In this document: piece after piece, positions 35,514-44,975 of the stretch | Numbering within the stretch: position 1 is the first letter of the stretch | Layout of the letters: each line of letters begins with the position of its first letter | Source: a virus | Virus record (IMG/VR): IMGVR_UViG_3300028198_000005 | Coordinates: 1-55,796 of that record | DNA: 55,796 nucleotides | Reading direction: 5' to 3' (one strand) | Position numbers and translations under genes: made by a program | Notes under the pieces: generated by a model | Database searches by the model: none | Told to the model about the DNA's origin: nothing | Seen by the model: the letters and a program-made list of their open reading frames with translations, nothing else

Positions 35514-36441
35514 TTGTAAAGAATGCGGAAAAGATTTTACCTCAGATAGAAGTCTTCACGCTCACTTAAAAGCTCACAAGCTTAAGGTCAAAGAGTATTA
35601 CTATAAATATTTCCCTAGAAGAGATAAATACGACAACAAACTAATAAACTTTACAAACAAAGATAATTATTTCTCTTCAGACTTTAATAATAAAACTAAC
35701 CTGAAAAAATGGATGGCTCACGTTGTTCCAGAAACTGCTAAAACGTATTTTAAAAATTTCCTCATCAACAGAAAAAAAAAGAAAGATTTAGAGTTCGCCC
35801 CATGCCAAGTCGAGCTTAGATCTTTGATGAGCCCTTCTGTAACTTATTACCAAAAAGTGTTTGGGGATTATAATGAAATATGCGAAGAAGTTGGGCTTTC
35901 TACAAAATACGAAACTATTTCTAAACCGTTGGAATTTTCCCCGGAAAAATACGAAGGGGGGAAAATTTATATAGACACAAGGGAACAACGTCCTTTGGAA
36001 ATTGACGATTACCCTACAGAGGTTAAGGGCTTAAAATATGGCGATTACGCTTTTAGCGACAAAGACTTGACCTGTAATTGCTATATAGAAAGAAAATCTA
36101 TTCAGGATTTAATCGGTACTTTGAGTGGCGGATACGAAAGATTTTGCGACGAAATAGAAAGAGCTGAAACGGAAAACGCTAATTTAATTGTTCTTGTGGA
36201 AAGTGATTATAATGCGAGTTTAATGTTCCATAAGCTTAAAAGAACCTATAAAAACATAAGAACTAACCCGCAACATATTTTCCACAACATAAGAACTGTG
36301 ATTCAGGAATACCCCAATGTACAGTTTCTCTTTGTTAAAGACAGACGGGAGTCTATAAGAGTAATGAAAAGGATATTCTTTAGTAATTGCGAGTATGCAA
36401 AAGTAGATTTGCAATACGCATATGATTCAAAACTGTTGTAA
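35506..36441 (+). CDS. C2H2 finger plus ERCC4-type nuclease (311 aa)
   Basis: The N-terminal C2H2 finger uses C4, C7, H20, H24. Residues about 150-290 form an ERCC4/XPF-like PD-(D/E)XK domain: YIDTREQRPLEI (154-165), LKYGDYAF, IERKSIQDL (194-202) and SGGYERFCDEIERAE. XPF-type nucleases cut branched DNA. Placed next to TerL, it may resolve DNA junctions before packaging, like T4 endonuclease VII (inference). Confidence 0.75.
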   Translation: MVDCKECGKDFTSDRSLHAHLKAHKLKVKEYYYKYFPRRDKYDNKLINFTNKDNYFSSDFNNKTNLKKWMAHVVPETAKTYFKNFLINRKKKKDLEFAPCQVELRSLMSPSVTYYQKVFGDYNEICEEVGLSTKYETISKPLEFSPEKYEGGKIYIDTREQRPLEIDDYPTEVKGLKYGDYAFSDKDLTCNCYIERKSIQDLIGTLSGGYERFCDEIERAETENANLIVLVESDYNASLMFHKLKRTYKNIRTNPQHIFHNIRTVIQEYPNVQFLFVKDRRESIRVMKRIFFSNCEYAKVDLQYAYDSKLL

Positions 36442-36451
36442 ATAATTAAAC

Positions 36452-38275
36452 ATGTGGTACACTCACGAGAAGTATAACCGAGTCGTAAACGACACTAATC
36501 TAGAACTGTTAAATTTAAAAGGAGAGCTCGATTCCAAGGAGGCGAAGATAACGCTAGCGAAATTTCTAAGGGCCAACTTAGGGTTTACGGTAGAGTTGAT
36601 TTCCGGAATAAAACTGGCGCCATATCAAGAAGTTACCCTTAAAGGTTTTTTTAATAGGAATTTTAATATGTGTGTTTGGGGACGCGGATGCGGCAAAACT
36701 TTTATCGCGTCTATTTATTGTTTTCTTCAATGCATATTTGAACCCAATACAAAAATCCTTATAGCTGGCCCAACGTTTCGTACTGCTAGATTTATTTTCC
36801 AGAATCTAGAAAATATAGTAGAAACCAAAGGGGCTGAATTGCTAGCGCAGGCTTTCGGAGCAAAGTCTAAACGTAATGATCAGTTTGAGTGGAGAATTAA
36901 CGGAGGAAGCGTAACAGCTATACCTTTGAGTGGAGAAAAGATTCGTGGATTTCGAGCGAACATTCTGGTGCTTGACGAGTACCTTTTACTTCCCGAAGAA
37001 ACTATTAAAACAGTCCTTATGCCTTTCTTGGTTGCCCCTCAAGACATGGCGGAAAGAATAAAGATCAGAGAAATAGAGGACTCGTTGATTAAGGCTGGAA
37101 AGATGGGGGAAAAAGATCGTATGGTTTTTGAGAATAAATCAAAAATGATAGCTTTATCTTCTGCTAGTTATAGCTTCGAAAATTTATACAAAACATATAA
37201 AGAATGGATGGGGAATATTTATTCGGATGACATTCTAGACTCTAAGTATTTTATATCTCAAATGGGCTACGACTCTATTCCCAAAGATATGATCGATGAA
37301 ACGATTATTGAAGAAGCTCAAGCTGGGGGCGCGTCCTCTTCTTCTTTTCAGCGGGAATACTGTGCTCAGTTTACTGATGGAAGCGATAGCTATTTTAGCG
37401 CGAAAAAAATGTATGAATGCACAGTGCCCGACGGAGAATCTCCGCATTCAAGGATAGCCGGGAGCCCCGACAAAGAGTATATTCTAGCGATCGACCCAAG
37501 TTTTAGTAATAGCCCGAGTTCAGATTATTTCGCAATGTCTATACTGGAATTAGACGAAACGTCTTATACATTGGTTCATTCTTATGCAGTGGCGGGAGGA
37601 AACCTAAAGGATCATATCAAGTATTTATTTTACGTATACAAGAACTTTAATATCAAGCTGATTATAATTGATAACGCCGGGTATCAATTTATTGATGGGG
37701 CAAATGAATCTGAGTTATTCAGAGAAGCTAAGTTGAAAATTAAGTTTTTTGATTTTAATACCGAAAAAGAAGGTGTTGAATATGAAAAAGAGCTTAGATC
37801 AGTCAAAAGGAAATATAGCGCTAAAGACAATGTTGTTTGCTTTAGGCAGATTTTCAGCTCCGATTTCTTAAGAAACGCTAATGAATACTTGCAGTCTTGT
37901 ATCGACCATAAAAAAATATTTTTCGCTTCAAGGACTTCGGCGTATGGAAGTTTCTTTTCAAGAGCTACATCGTTAAAGATTCCGGTAAACCTCACTCCCT
38001 TTAACGATATAGGGGAATTAATCGAGACTCAAGACGATCTAATTTACCAAACTAAGAAGCAATGTGCTCTAATCGAGGTTAAGTCAACAGCTAAAGGAAC
38101 ACAAACCTTTGACCTCCCCCAGCATCTTCGCCGAAGTAATTCTGCGAGCAGGGCCAGAAGAGATAACTATACGACGTTAATGTTAGGTAATTGGGCCGTA
38201 AAGGCCTATAATGACCTTAGGGACGTAAAGGTTGAAGAAGCTAACTTTACTTTTGTTCCAAGAATGATTAATTAA
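36452..38275 (+). CDS. terL: Terminase large subunit
   Basis: 607 residues with an N-terminal packaging ATPase, Walker A GRGCGKT (77-83) and Walker B ILVLDEYL (171-178). The C-terminal RNase H-like nuclease has YILAIDPSFSNS (D348), LIIIDNAG (D407) and a later acidic DDLIYQ segment. It pumps and cuts DNA at the portal, which is the next gene. Confidence 0.92.
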   Translation: MWYTHEKYNRVVNDTNLELLNLKGELDSKEAKITLAKFLRANLGFTVELISGIKLAPYQEVTLKGFFNRNFNMCVWGRGCGKTFIASIYCFLQCIFEPNTKILIAGPTFRTARFIFQNLENIVETKGAELLAQAFGAKSKRNDQFEWRINGGSVTAIPLSGEKIRGFRANILVLDEYLLLPEETIKTVLMPFLVAPQDMAERIKIREIEDSLIKAGKMGEKDRMVFENKSKMIALSSASYSFENLYKTYKEWMGNIYSDDILDSKYFISQMGYDSIPKDMIDETIIEEAQAGGASSSSFQREYCAQFTDGSDSYFSAKKMYECTVPDGESPHSRIAGSPDKEYILAIDPSFSNSPSSDYFAMSILELDETSYTLVHSYAVAGGNLKDHIKYLFYVYKNFNIKLIIIDNAGYQFIDGANESELFREAKLKIKFFDFNTEKEGVEYEKELRSVKRKYSAKDNVVCFRQIFSSDFLRNANEYLQSCIDHKKIFFASRTSAYGSFFSRATSLKIPVNLTPFNDIGELIETQDDLIYQTKKQCALIEVKSTAKGTQTFDLPQHLRRSNSASRARRDNYTTLMLGNWAVKAYNDLRDVKVEEANFTFVPRMIN

Positions 38276-38285
38276 GTGTAATTTT
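38276..38285 (+). promoter_or_regulatory. Late promoter box
   Basis: GTGTAATTTT, 9 bases before the portal ATG. Confidence 0.55.
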
Positions 38286-38294
38286 AAATTAAAT

Positions 38295-40226
38295 ATGGCC
38301 GTAACAAGAAAAACTAAGGAAGAAAATTCTCTTAAAGAGCCCTTAATGGCCGGAGAAGGGTTTCAGGAGTCTTTCGCTTCTACTAGGACGCGGCGCAACA
38401 GGGCTGGGTCAATAGAAAGAACTGACAGGTATTCGAATATCAACGACGGCATTATCCCTTTTCGTTATTCTCAGGGGGTTTCCAACAATTCTAGTCTTGA
38501 CATAAGGGACACTATAGTTCTTTGCCAGAAGGCTTATTATAACTTTTCAGTCTTTAGGAACACTATAGATCTCATGACAGAATTCTCTATGAGTAATCTA
38601 TATCTTACGGGAGGAAGCAAGAAGTCTAAAGATTTTTTTAACGCTTTACTTAAAAAGATAAACATTAATAATTTACAAAGTAAGTTCTTTCGCGAGTATT
38701 ACAGATCAGGAAACGTTTTCGTCCATAGGTTTGACGCGAATCTTTCACAAGAAGACGTTACGAGGATGACCCAAACTTTTGGCTTGGTTTCAAATGCTTC
38801 TTATTCGCTACCTGCAAGGTATATTATCCTAAACCCTGCCGATATCCAAATTACAGGAAATATCACTTTTACTTCGGGAGAGTTTAGAAAAGTATTAACC
38901 GATTACGAATTAGAAAGGTTACGAAATCCCAAAACAGAAGAAGACGTTCAGGTTCTAGAGAATCTCGATCCGGAGACTGTAAAGAAAATTAAAGGAGGAA
39001 AGAAAAAGCCCGGCCATAGCGCTGTGTCGATTCCTCTTCCTGTTGAAAAAATGACGGCGGTCTTTTATAAAAAACAAGACTATGAGCCTTTTGCTGTGCC
39101 GATGGGTTATCCTGTTCTGGAAGATATTAACTGGAAGCAGGAGATGAAAAAAATGGACATGGCTCTAACCCGTACGACAAACCAAGCTATCTTGTTGGTA
39201 ACGATGGGGTCCGAGCCTGAGAAGGGTGGGGTCAACCAAAAGAACCTCCACGCCATGCAAAAGCTTTTTGAGAACGAGTCTGTTGGTAGGGTTTTAATTT
39301 CTGACTATACGACTCAAGCTAAATTTGTAATACCTGACATCGCTGGTATTCTCGATCCTAAAAAATATGAAGTAGTCAATCATGATATTCAAATGGGTTT
39401 GAATAATATTCTCTTGAGCGATGAAAAATTTGCAAACTCAAGTATCAAGGTTCAAGTCTTCATGGAAAGACTTAACGAAGGTAGAAAAGTTTTCATTAAC
39501 GATTTCTTAATTCCAGAAATTAAGAGATTGTCTAAAGAAATGGGTTTCAAAAACTACCCAACTCCTCATTTTGAAGATTTAGATTTAAAAGATAATTCTG
39601 TTTATGCTAGAGTATACAGTAGGCTAATAGAACTGGGAGTTTTGACTCCCGAAGAAGGGATTCAGGCTATAGAGTCCGGCCGCATGCCAACTACGGAAGA
39701 ATCGTTAGAATCTCAAGAAAGGTTTAAATCGCTCAGAGACGAAGGCTTATATGAGCCGGTTTTGGGTAATAAGCAAATCGAAGTCCCGAAAGAAACGCCT
39801 AACCAAAATAACAAAAAGCCGGTACCGCAACAAAAGGGAAGGCCGCAGGGAACCGGTAGGCCAAAAGAAACCGATAAGAAGAACCCAATAGGTCTAAAAG
39901 CTTCGACTAAATTCAGCTTAACTAAAATTCAAAATAATTTAAATCTTGCGGATAAGCTAAATCTAGAAGTGGAAGCTTCCTTGAGGGAGCTTCATAACAG
40001 AAAAAGATTAAACAAGTCTCAAAAAGAAATTGCTCAACAAATTTCTAATATAGTTATTCATAACGAAGATCCAGAAAACTGGTTAGCTAAAGCCGGAAGA
40101 TATGCGGCTGAGCCTATTGACAGAAATGAGGAAAGGGTAAAGGAAATCCAGTCTATTGCTTACGAGCATCAAGTAGATGATTTTCTCGCTGGTATATTGT
40201 ACTGTAGTAAGCATGATGGGGAATAA
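38295..40226 (+). CDS. Portal protein
   Basis: 643 residues directly after TerL. Segments typical of portals are LCQKAYYNFSVFRNTIDLMT, FFREYYRSGNVFVHRF, YIILNPADIQITG and a long helical domain (EDINWKQEMKKMDMALTRTT). The C-terminal 100 residues are charged and helical. Portals form the dodecameric DNA gate at one capsid vertex. The stop overlaps the next start (TAATG). Confidence 0.85.
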   Translation: MAVTRKTKEENSLKEPLMAGEGFQESFASTRTRRNRAGSIERTDRYSNINDGIIPFRYSQGVSNNSSLDIRDTIVLCQKAYYNFSVFRNTIDLMTEFSMSNLYLTGGSKKSKDFFNALLKKININNLQSKFFREYYRSGNVFVHRFDANLSQEDVTRMTQTFGLVSNASYSLPARYIILNPADIQITGNITFTSGEFRKVLTDYELERLRNPKTEEDVQVLENLDPETVKKIKGGKKKPGHSAVSIPLPVEKMTAVFYKKQDYEPFAVPMGYPVLEDINWKQEMKKMDMALTRTTNQAILLVTMGSEPEKGGVNQKNLHAMQKLFENESVGRVLISDYTTQAKFVIPDIAGILDPKKYEVVNHDIQMGLNNILLSDEKFANSSIKVQVFMERLNEGRKVFINDFLIPEIKRLSKEMGFKNYPTPHFEDLDLKDNSVYARVYSRLIELGVLTPEEGIQAIESGRMPTTEESLESQERFKSLRDEGLYEPVLGNKQIEVPKETPNQNNKKPVPQQKGRPQGTGRPKETDKKNPIGLKASTKFSLTKIQNNLNLADKLNLEVEASLRELHNRKRLNKSQKEIAQQISNIVIHNEDPENWLAKAGRYAAEPIDRNEERVKEIQSIAYEHQVDDFLAGILYCSKHDGE

Positions 40227-41701
40227 TGTCAAGAGTTATTTACAATGTAGAGGGGCTTTTTACAGGGCCATCCGGACATAACTTTCTGAGTTATATAGGA
40301 GAGAGGCCTCACGACGACTATTCTAATCCGTTACTCACTCATAACTTAATAAAACAAATAGATAGGGTTCAGTCTTTTTCTTATGACATAAACATTCCCC
40401 ATACCCAAATCAATCAGCTAAATACTAGATCTGTATTAGGTAGACCTATCATTAACCCCCCGCAAGTAGACTTTAGTTTTAGATATTTAGTCGCGGACGT
40501 TTCAAACGAATCAAAACTCGGCCTTTATGTAAACTATCCTCAGTATGAACGCGCCGGAGAAGGAAGTTCGTCGTACGATCTTAACGGTACGCCTTTTTAC
40601 TTAAATAACACAGGGCATACTTTACTATCCGGTTTTGTCGACGAGGAAGAGCATCAAGATTATTATTACCAAACAGGAAAGTATGATCCGTTTTTCCCCG
40701 CTAGAACTTATAGAGATAGGAAAAACTTTTACTTAGCGGTAAGAAGTGACCTTGAGGATATATACACCGGGGAAAGACTAGAGGATTTAAACGCTAAGGA
40801 CCCCCAAGAGGTAGTAGATCCAAACGCTACTGGTTACAACGTCATTTCTTTTGGTCGCTGTTACATGACTTCATATTCAACCGAAGCTTCTGTCGGAACC
40901 CTTCCAACCGTAGATGTTACTTATGTCGGGGAAAATGTAATGTTCGAAACGAGCGGGAGTGGGTTTTTAAGCCCAACGATAGAGCCTAAATACGGAAAAC
41001 AGTTTGCTGACATGCATTGTGTTATCCCGAAGAGAATAGAGAGAAATCCTATATCTGTAGTAAGACCGGGGGACATTAATTTTTCAGTAGATTCTTTTTC
41101 TGGGGTAGGTGTAGATTTCAATAATCTTCATTTAGAATCTTATGTTATATCTTTTGATATTCCGCGAGAAAGAGAAAATAATCTAGGGTACAAGTTTCCA
41201 ATAAGCAGAAAAGTTAATTTCACCGCCCCGGTGACCATAAGCATTAATGGGGTAGTAGAAAAAATGAGCTCCGGATCTCTGATTGATTTAGTTAATTTAA
41301 ATCAGGATTATAACTTCACAATAACTTTGGATATGCCTCAAAACTGTAAAACTCCTTTAACCGGAGACCCAGTTAACGCCGGTGTCGCCCCTCTGCAGTT
41401 AAGAGAAGAAGAGTTAATAAGGTATTCTTTTAATAGCGCTAAATTAGATCAATTTTCATACGATACTTCAATCGGGGAAAATAAACTTTTCTCAGCAAGC
41501 TTCAGTACAGAAATAGATCCAGACGATTTATCCAAAGGTCTTTTTATTAGTGGGTTTTTATCAGATAGAAAACTAGAAGACTTTCAACTTTTAGAAACAA
41601 CTCCGGAGGCAGAAGTGCATACTGAGGATATCGAAAGATTCCATCTGGAATTAGAGGAATCTAGCGGGTTACTGGTTTCTAACTACCTACCCCTCTATTA
41701 A
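40226..41701 (+). CDS. Virion structural protein (491 aa)
   Basis: Beta-rich throughout, with RVQSFSYDINIPHTQINQLN, VTYVGENVMFETSG and FSFNSAKLDQFSYDTSIGE-like segments that look like a tail-tube or neck protein. No firm family match. Follows portal directly. Confidence 0.65.
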   Translation: MSRVIYNVEGLFTGPSGHNFLSYIGERPHDDYSNPLLTHNLIKQIDRVQSFSYDINIPHTQINQLNTRSVLGRPIINPPQVDFSFRYLVADVSNESKLGLYVNYPQYERAGEGSSSYDLNGTPFYLNNTGHTLLSGFVDEEEHQDYYYQTGKYDPFFPARTYRDRKNFYLAVRSDLEDIYTGERLEDLNAKDPQEVVDPNATGYNVISFGRCYMTSYSTEASVGTLPTVDVTYVGENVMFETSGSGFLSPTIEPKYGKQFADMHCVIPKRIERNPISVVRPGDINFSVDSFSGVGVDFNNLHLESYVISFDIPRERENNLGYKFPISRKVNFTAPVTISINGVVEKMSSGSLIDLVNLNQDYNFTITLDMPQNCKTPLTGDPVNAGVAPLQLREEELIRYSFNSAKLDQFSYDTSIGENKLFSASFSTEIDPDDLSKGLFISGFLSDRKLEDFQLLETTPEAEVHTEDIERFHLELEESSGLLVSNYLPLY

Positions 41702-41704
41702 AAA

Positions 41705-41716
41705 GTGTATAATATA
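41705..41716 (+). promoter_or_regulatory. Late promoter box
   Basis: GTGTATAATATA, 13 bases before the fibre gene ATG, with AGGAATAAGGA between. Confidence 0.7.
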
Positions 41717-41729
41717 AAAGGAATAAGGA

Positions 41730-44700
41730 ATGCCAAATAAAAAAATATCACAGCTTTCGGGCATATCTCCGGTACCCACTGGAGCCTTAATGGTTTTAGC
41801 TAATTCAGGCGTTAGCAGAAGCGCTACCGTCAAAGACATAGCGGAAGCTATTCAAGGGGAATCTTCTACTACGTGGAGCGGTCTTTCTGATACTCCGTCT
41901 GACATAACTGGTAATATGTTTGTAATGGGGCATTCTGACGCTCATGGCCTCACCTTTTCAAATGACGCTGGAATTCTCACGGGGGGTTATTGGCTGGATA
42001 AAAGATATGGAGGTATTGTTAGCGGTGATGTGACAATGGCTGCTGGGGATACGATATATTTAAACGATAATGCTTTTAACAAAAACTATATCAGTCATGA
42101 TGGTACTGGAGTTGTCACTATTGGTGCCGGAAAGTTTTTACGGTTAACTTCTAGAACTGGCGTCGTAGTTTATGGGGACGGACAAGACAGCGCTATAACT
42201 TTAGTAAGCGCTCTGGATGATGCAGGCATAGATCAGGGTCATAAAATATCTCTCAAAGGCGCCCAGTTGTTACTTTCTGGCGCTGGCAACACTGTCATAC
42301 AAAGCTCCGAAGACCATACAAAAGGTTTAGATGTAAGCGGAAGATATTATCAAAGCGGTGTTGAGATAAATTTTGGAGATTTCTTTAAATCAGGACAGGG
42401 GTTCACGGGACTAGATGATACGCCAAACAGTTACCATCTTCCCGGCGGCGCGCCCGGAGACACTGTTGCAGGAAGTGGGATTGTAGTAAATGCTGCTGGA
42501 GATGGTTTGGAGTTTCTAAACACTGGTTCCTATTTCGTTGGTCATTGGCAAACCGGAGGTTTTATCGACACAAACATGACGGGCAATTTCTTGGATATAA
42601 ATTATGATTCTGGAAAATTTGTTCCTAGGACGGAAACGGGCCTTTTTGTTTCAGGTTCAGGTATAGCTGGCTATTATACTAAATGGGCAGAAAAACAAAT
42701 TCTTACTTCGGGAATATTTTTAGACGATGGTACTCATCTTTATCCTGTTTCGGGGGGCGGCGGATTGGGATCCTCTGCAAATAGATGGAGCGGGATAAAC
42801 GCAAGAACAATAGATATCTTACAAGGAGGGTACGATCCGACTACTCAGGTTGGTTTCGGAGCGAATATAACGGCGAAGTCGAGCTACACAGGCTACGTTA
42901 GCACTAATATATTTTTAAAAAATAGCGATGATGATCGGCTTATAGCGGGAATTTCTTCGACAGGCAAAAAATGGACTAATAATTCTGGGGACTCTTATAT
43001 ATATACATCGAATACCGGGTACCCTTTTCATATAGGTAGCAAAAGTCAGCTTAATATTTACGCTAATCGGCTTACGGGATATAACCAAGTAGATGTTGAG
43101 CCTTCGATTGAACTGTCGAACGAGGATCCTTATACTATATCTTTAAATAAACAGGTTGAGTTTAGTAAAGCTTTCACTTTCCCTACGGAAGATGGAACAA
43201 CAAATACGCCTATTTTGATGACGGACGGAGCCGGAACGGTAACTTGGGGTAATCATTTTTCTGGGTACATCACAGGGTTGTGGGACGTTAACGTTGATGC
43301 ATCAACTAAAATTCCCCAAGGCGGTTACGGTAACCCTTTGGATTCTCTCGTAGTTGATCCGGCCGGAAATGGGATGATATGGTCAGGGGTTGCTGGTGGG
43401 GGAGCGGGTACGGCTGTATCCGTTTTTACAACTAGCTTAACAGATACTCCGGCTAATTATACTTCCCCTGCCGCCGGAGGTAATTTAGTTAGAGTCAAGG
43501 ATACTCAAGACGGTTTAGAATTTATTCCCACAGGAGATTTCGTGGGGGCTGGAGAAACTGGAGATTTCCTAACTCAATATCTTTTAAATAATAAGTTTCC
43601 ATGGGGTCCTTCTGGTCCGTTCAATCATGCCTACACTGGATACCTGATGGATAAACATGATTCTGGGGTGCTTGTTAATACTGATATGACGGGCGGGTTC
43701 ATGGATTTGAACGATTCTGGCTTTTTTATAACTCAAACAAAACTAGATGATGTAACCGACAAAGCCTACACAGGGCATTTTATTGCGTCTGGCGTAGTTT
43801 TTACGGGGGCTTTCTCTGATTATTGTGCCGAATATAATATCGGCATACACTCTACTCATAAAATAAGCGTAAGAGAAACGAGCCCGTTAGGCCCAGCGCA
43901 TCCCGAGGGGAATTCGGATACTCTAGCTGGAGCCCAAAGAAATCAACCAGATTTGTTTTTGCAAAAAGGTTGCACGTATAAATTTAATGTAACTGGGTCG
44001 AATGTTACTAATGCTCATTTCGGTATTTCTACAGGGCTTCTTGGTACACATAACGCTGCTCCGTATCCGGCAACTTGGTCAGATTACCTGTATAGATCTG
44101 GGCAGTTTGCCGGAGATGATATTACTGCGACTCGAGCCGCAGCTAATGGGCAAAGCTTATACTTCAGAGTACCGCAAACCGCACCGAATACTCTTTATTA
44201 TAATGCTTTTACTTCTAGTGATCCGTCATCATTTTCTTTAATAAATGATTATGGTGGCACAATCAAACTTTACGACGATAGTAGAGTTGGTCACGACGAA
44301 ACAGGGAATTTGATTAGCAATATAATGACCGGTGGATTTGTTGATGTAAATATGACCGGTGGATTTGTTGATATTAACATGACGGGAGGTTATGTTGACA
44401 TTAACATGACAGGAAAATTCTTAGATCATCAAGACTCTGGACATTTTTACAGTAGATACGGCGGACCCATTACCGGCGACGTTTTAATAACTGGCAGCGC
44501 AAACAACGCCTTCAAGGTTAAGTATACAGACCCGTTATGTGAAATCGATGGTTACGATAGGGACGTAGTAGTTATTAATAACTCTGGAATATTTGTTTCT
44601 GGCGATGTTCATATTCGTTCTGGTGTTTCTCATCACAAACCTCATAGCGGAGAAGGAGCTGTAATTGATTGGAGTAGGAGTAACGCACAGTTTAAAGACG

Positions 44701-44975
44701 TGGCAGCTAGTACAAACTTTAGTTTTACAAACGTAAAAGATGGACAGACTTTAACAATGTACGTTAAGAATACCTCGGCGTCGTTGATCGATTGCACTTT
44801 TATGTCTGGCGACCCTGCTACCGCTGCGGCAAACAGGGTTAAAATGCCAATGGATGCTCTCGGTAGCACAGACGCTCCACAAATCCAAATAAAGAAAGCT
44901 AATGTTTATACTTTCGTTAGAATAAACACAGGTATTTTTACTAGTTATATAACTGGGTATGATTTCATCGATTAA
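41730..44975 (+). CDS. Large tail fibre-like protein (1081 aa)
   Basis: Starts MPNKKISQLSGISPVPTGAL, a common fibre N-terminus. The body has many degenerate Gly/Asp repeats (TWSGLSDTPSD, FTGLDDTPNS, LTDTPANY; TGNFLDINYDSGKF, TGGFVDVN) that fit a trimeric beta-helical fibre. A four-unit tandem repeat lies near residues 865-900. The C-terminal 250 residues look globular and may contact the host. Confidence 0.75.
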   Translation: MPNKKISQLSGISPVPTGALMVLANSGVSRSATVKDIAEAIQGESSTTWSGLSDTPSDITGNMFVMGHSDAHGLTFSNDAGILTGGYWLDKRYGGIVSGDVTMAAGDTIYLNDNAFNKNYISHDGTGVVTIGAGKFLRLTSRTGVVVYGDGQDSAITLVSALDDAGIDQGHKISLKGAQLLLSGAGNTVIQSSEDHTKGLDVSGRYYQSGVEINFGDFFKSGQGFTGLDDTPNSYHLPGGAPGDTVAGSGIVVNAAGDGLEFLNTGSYFVGHWQTGGFIDTNMTGNFLDINYDSGKFVPRTETGLFVSGSGIAGYYTKWAEKQILTSGIFLDDGTHLYPVSGGGGLGSSANRWSGINARTIDILQGGYDPTTQVGFGANITAKSSYTGYVSTNIFLKNSDDDRLIAGISSTGKKWTNNSGDSYIYTSNTGYPFHIGSKSQLNIYANRLTGYNQVDVEPSIELSNEDPYTISLNKQVEFSKAFTFPTEDGTTNTPILMTDGAGTVTWGNHFSGYITGLWDVNVDASTKIPQGGYGNPLDSLVVDPAGNGMIWSGVAGGGAGTAVSVFTTSLTDTPANYTSPAAGGNLVRVKDTQDGLEFIPTGDFVGAGETGDFLTQYLLNNKFPWGPSGPFNHAYTGYLMDKHDSGVLVNTDMTGGFMDLNDSGFFITQTKLDDVTDKAYTGHFIASGVVFTGAFSDYCAEYNIGIHSTHKISVRETSPLGPAHPEGNSDTLAGAQRNQPDLFLQKGCTYKFNVTGSNVTNAHFGISTGLLGTHNAAPYPATWSDYLYRSGQFAGDDITATRAAANGQSLYFRVPQTAPNTLYYNAFTSSDPSSFSLINDYGGTIKLYDDSRVGHDETGNLISNIMTGGFVDVNMTGGFVDINMTGGYVDINMTGKFLDHQDSGHFYSRYGGPITGDVLITGSANNAFKVKYTDPLCEIDGYDRDVVVINNSGIFVSGDVHIRSGVSHHKPHSGEGAVIDWSRSNAQFKDVAASTNFSFTNVKDGQTLTMYVKNTSASLIDCTFMSGDPATAAANRVKMPMDALGSTDAPQIQIKKANVYTFVRINTGIFTSYITGYDFID
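44322..44429 (+). repeat. 27-bp tandem repeat in fibre gene
   Basis: Four units encoding (I/N)MTGGFVD(V/I) or close variants. The first two units are almost identical at DNA level, the last two diverged, consistent with recent unit duplication. Confidence 0.7.
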
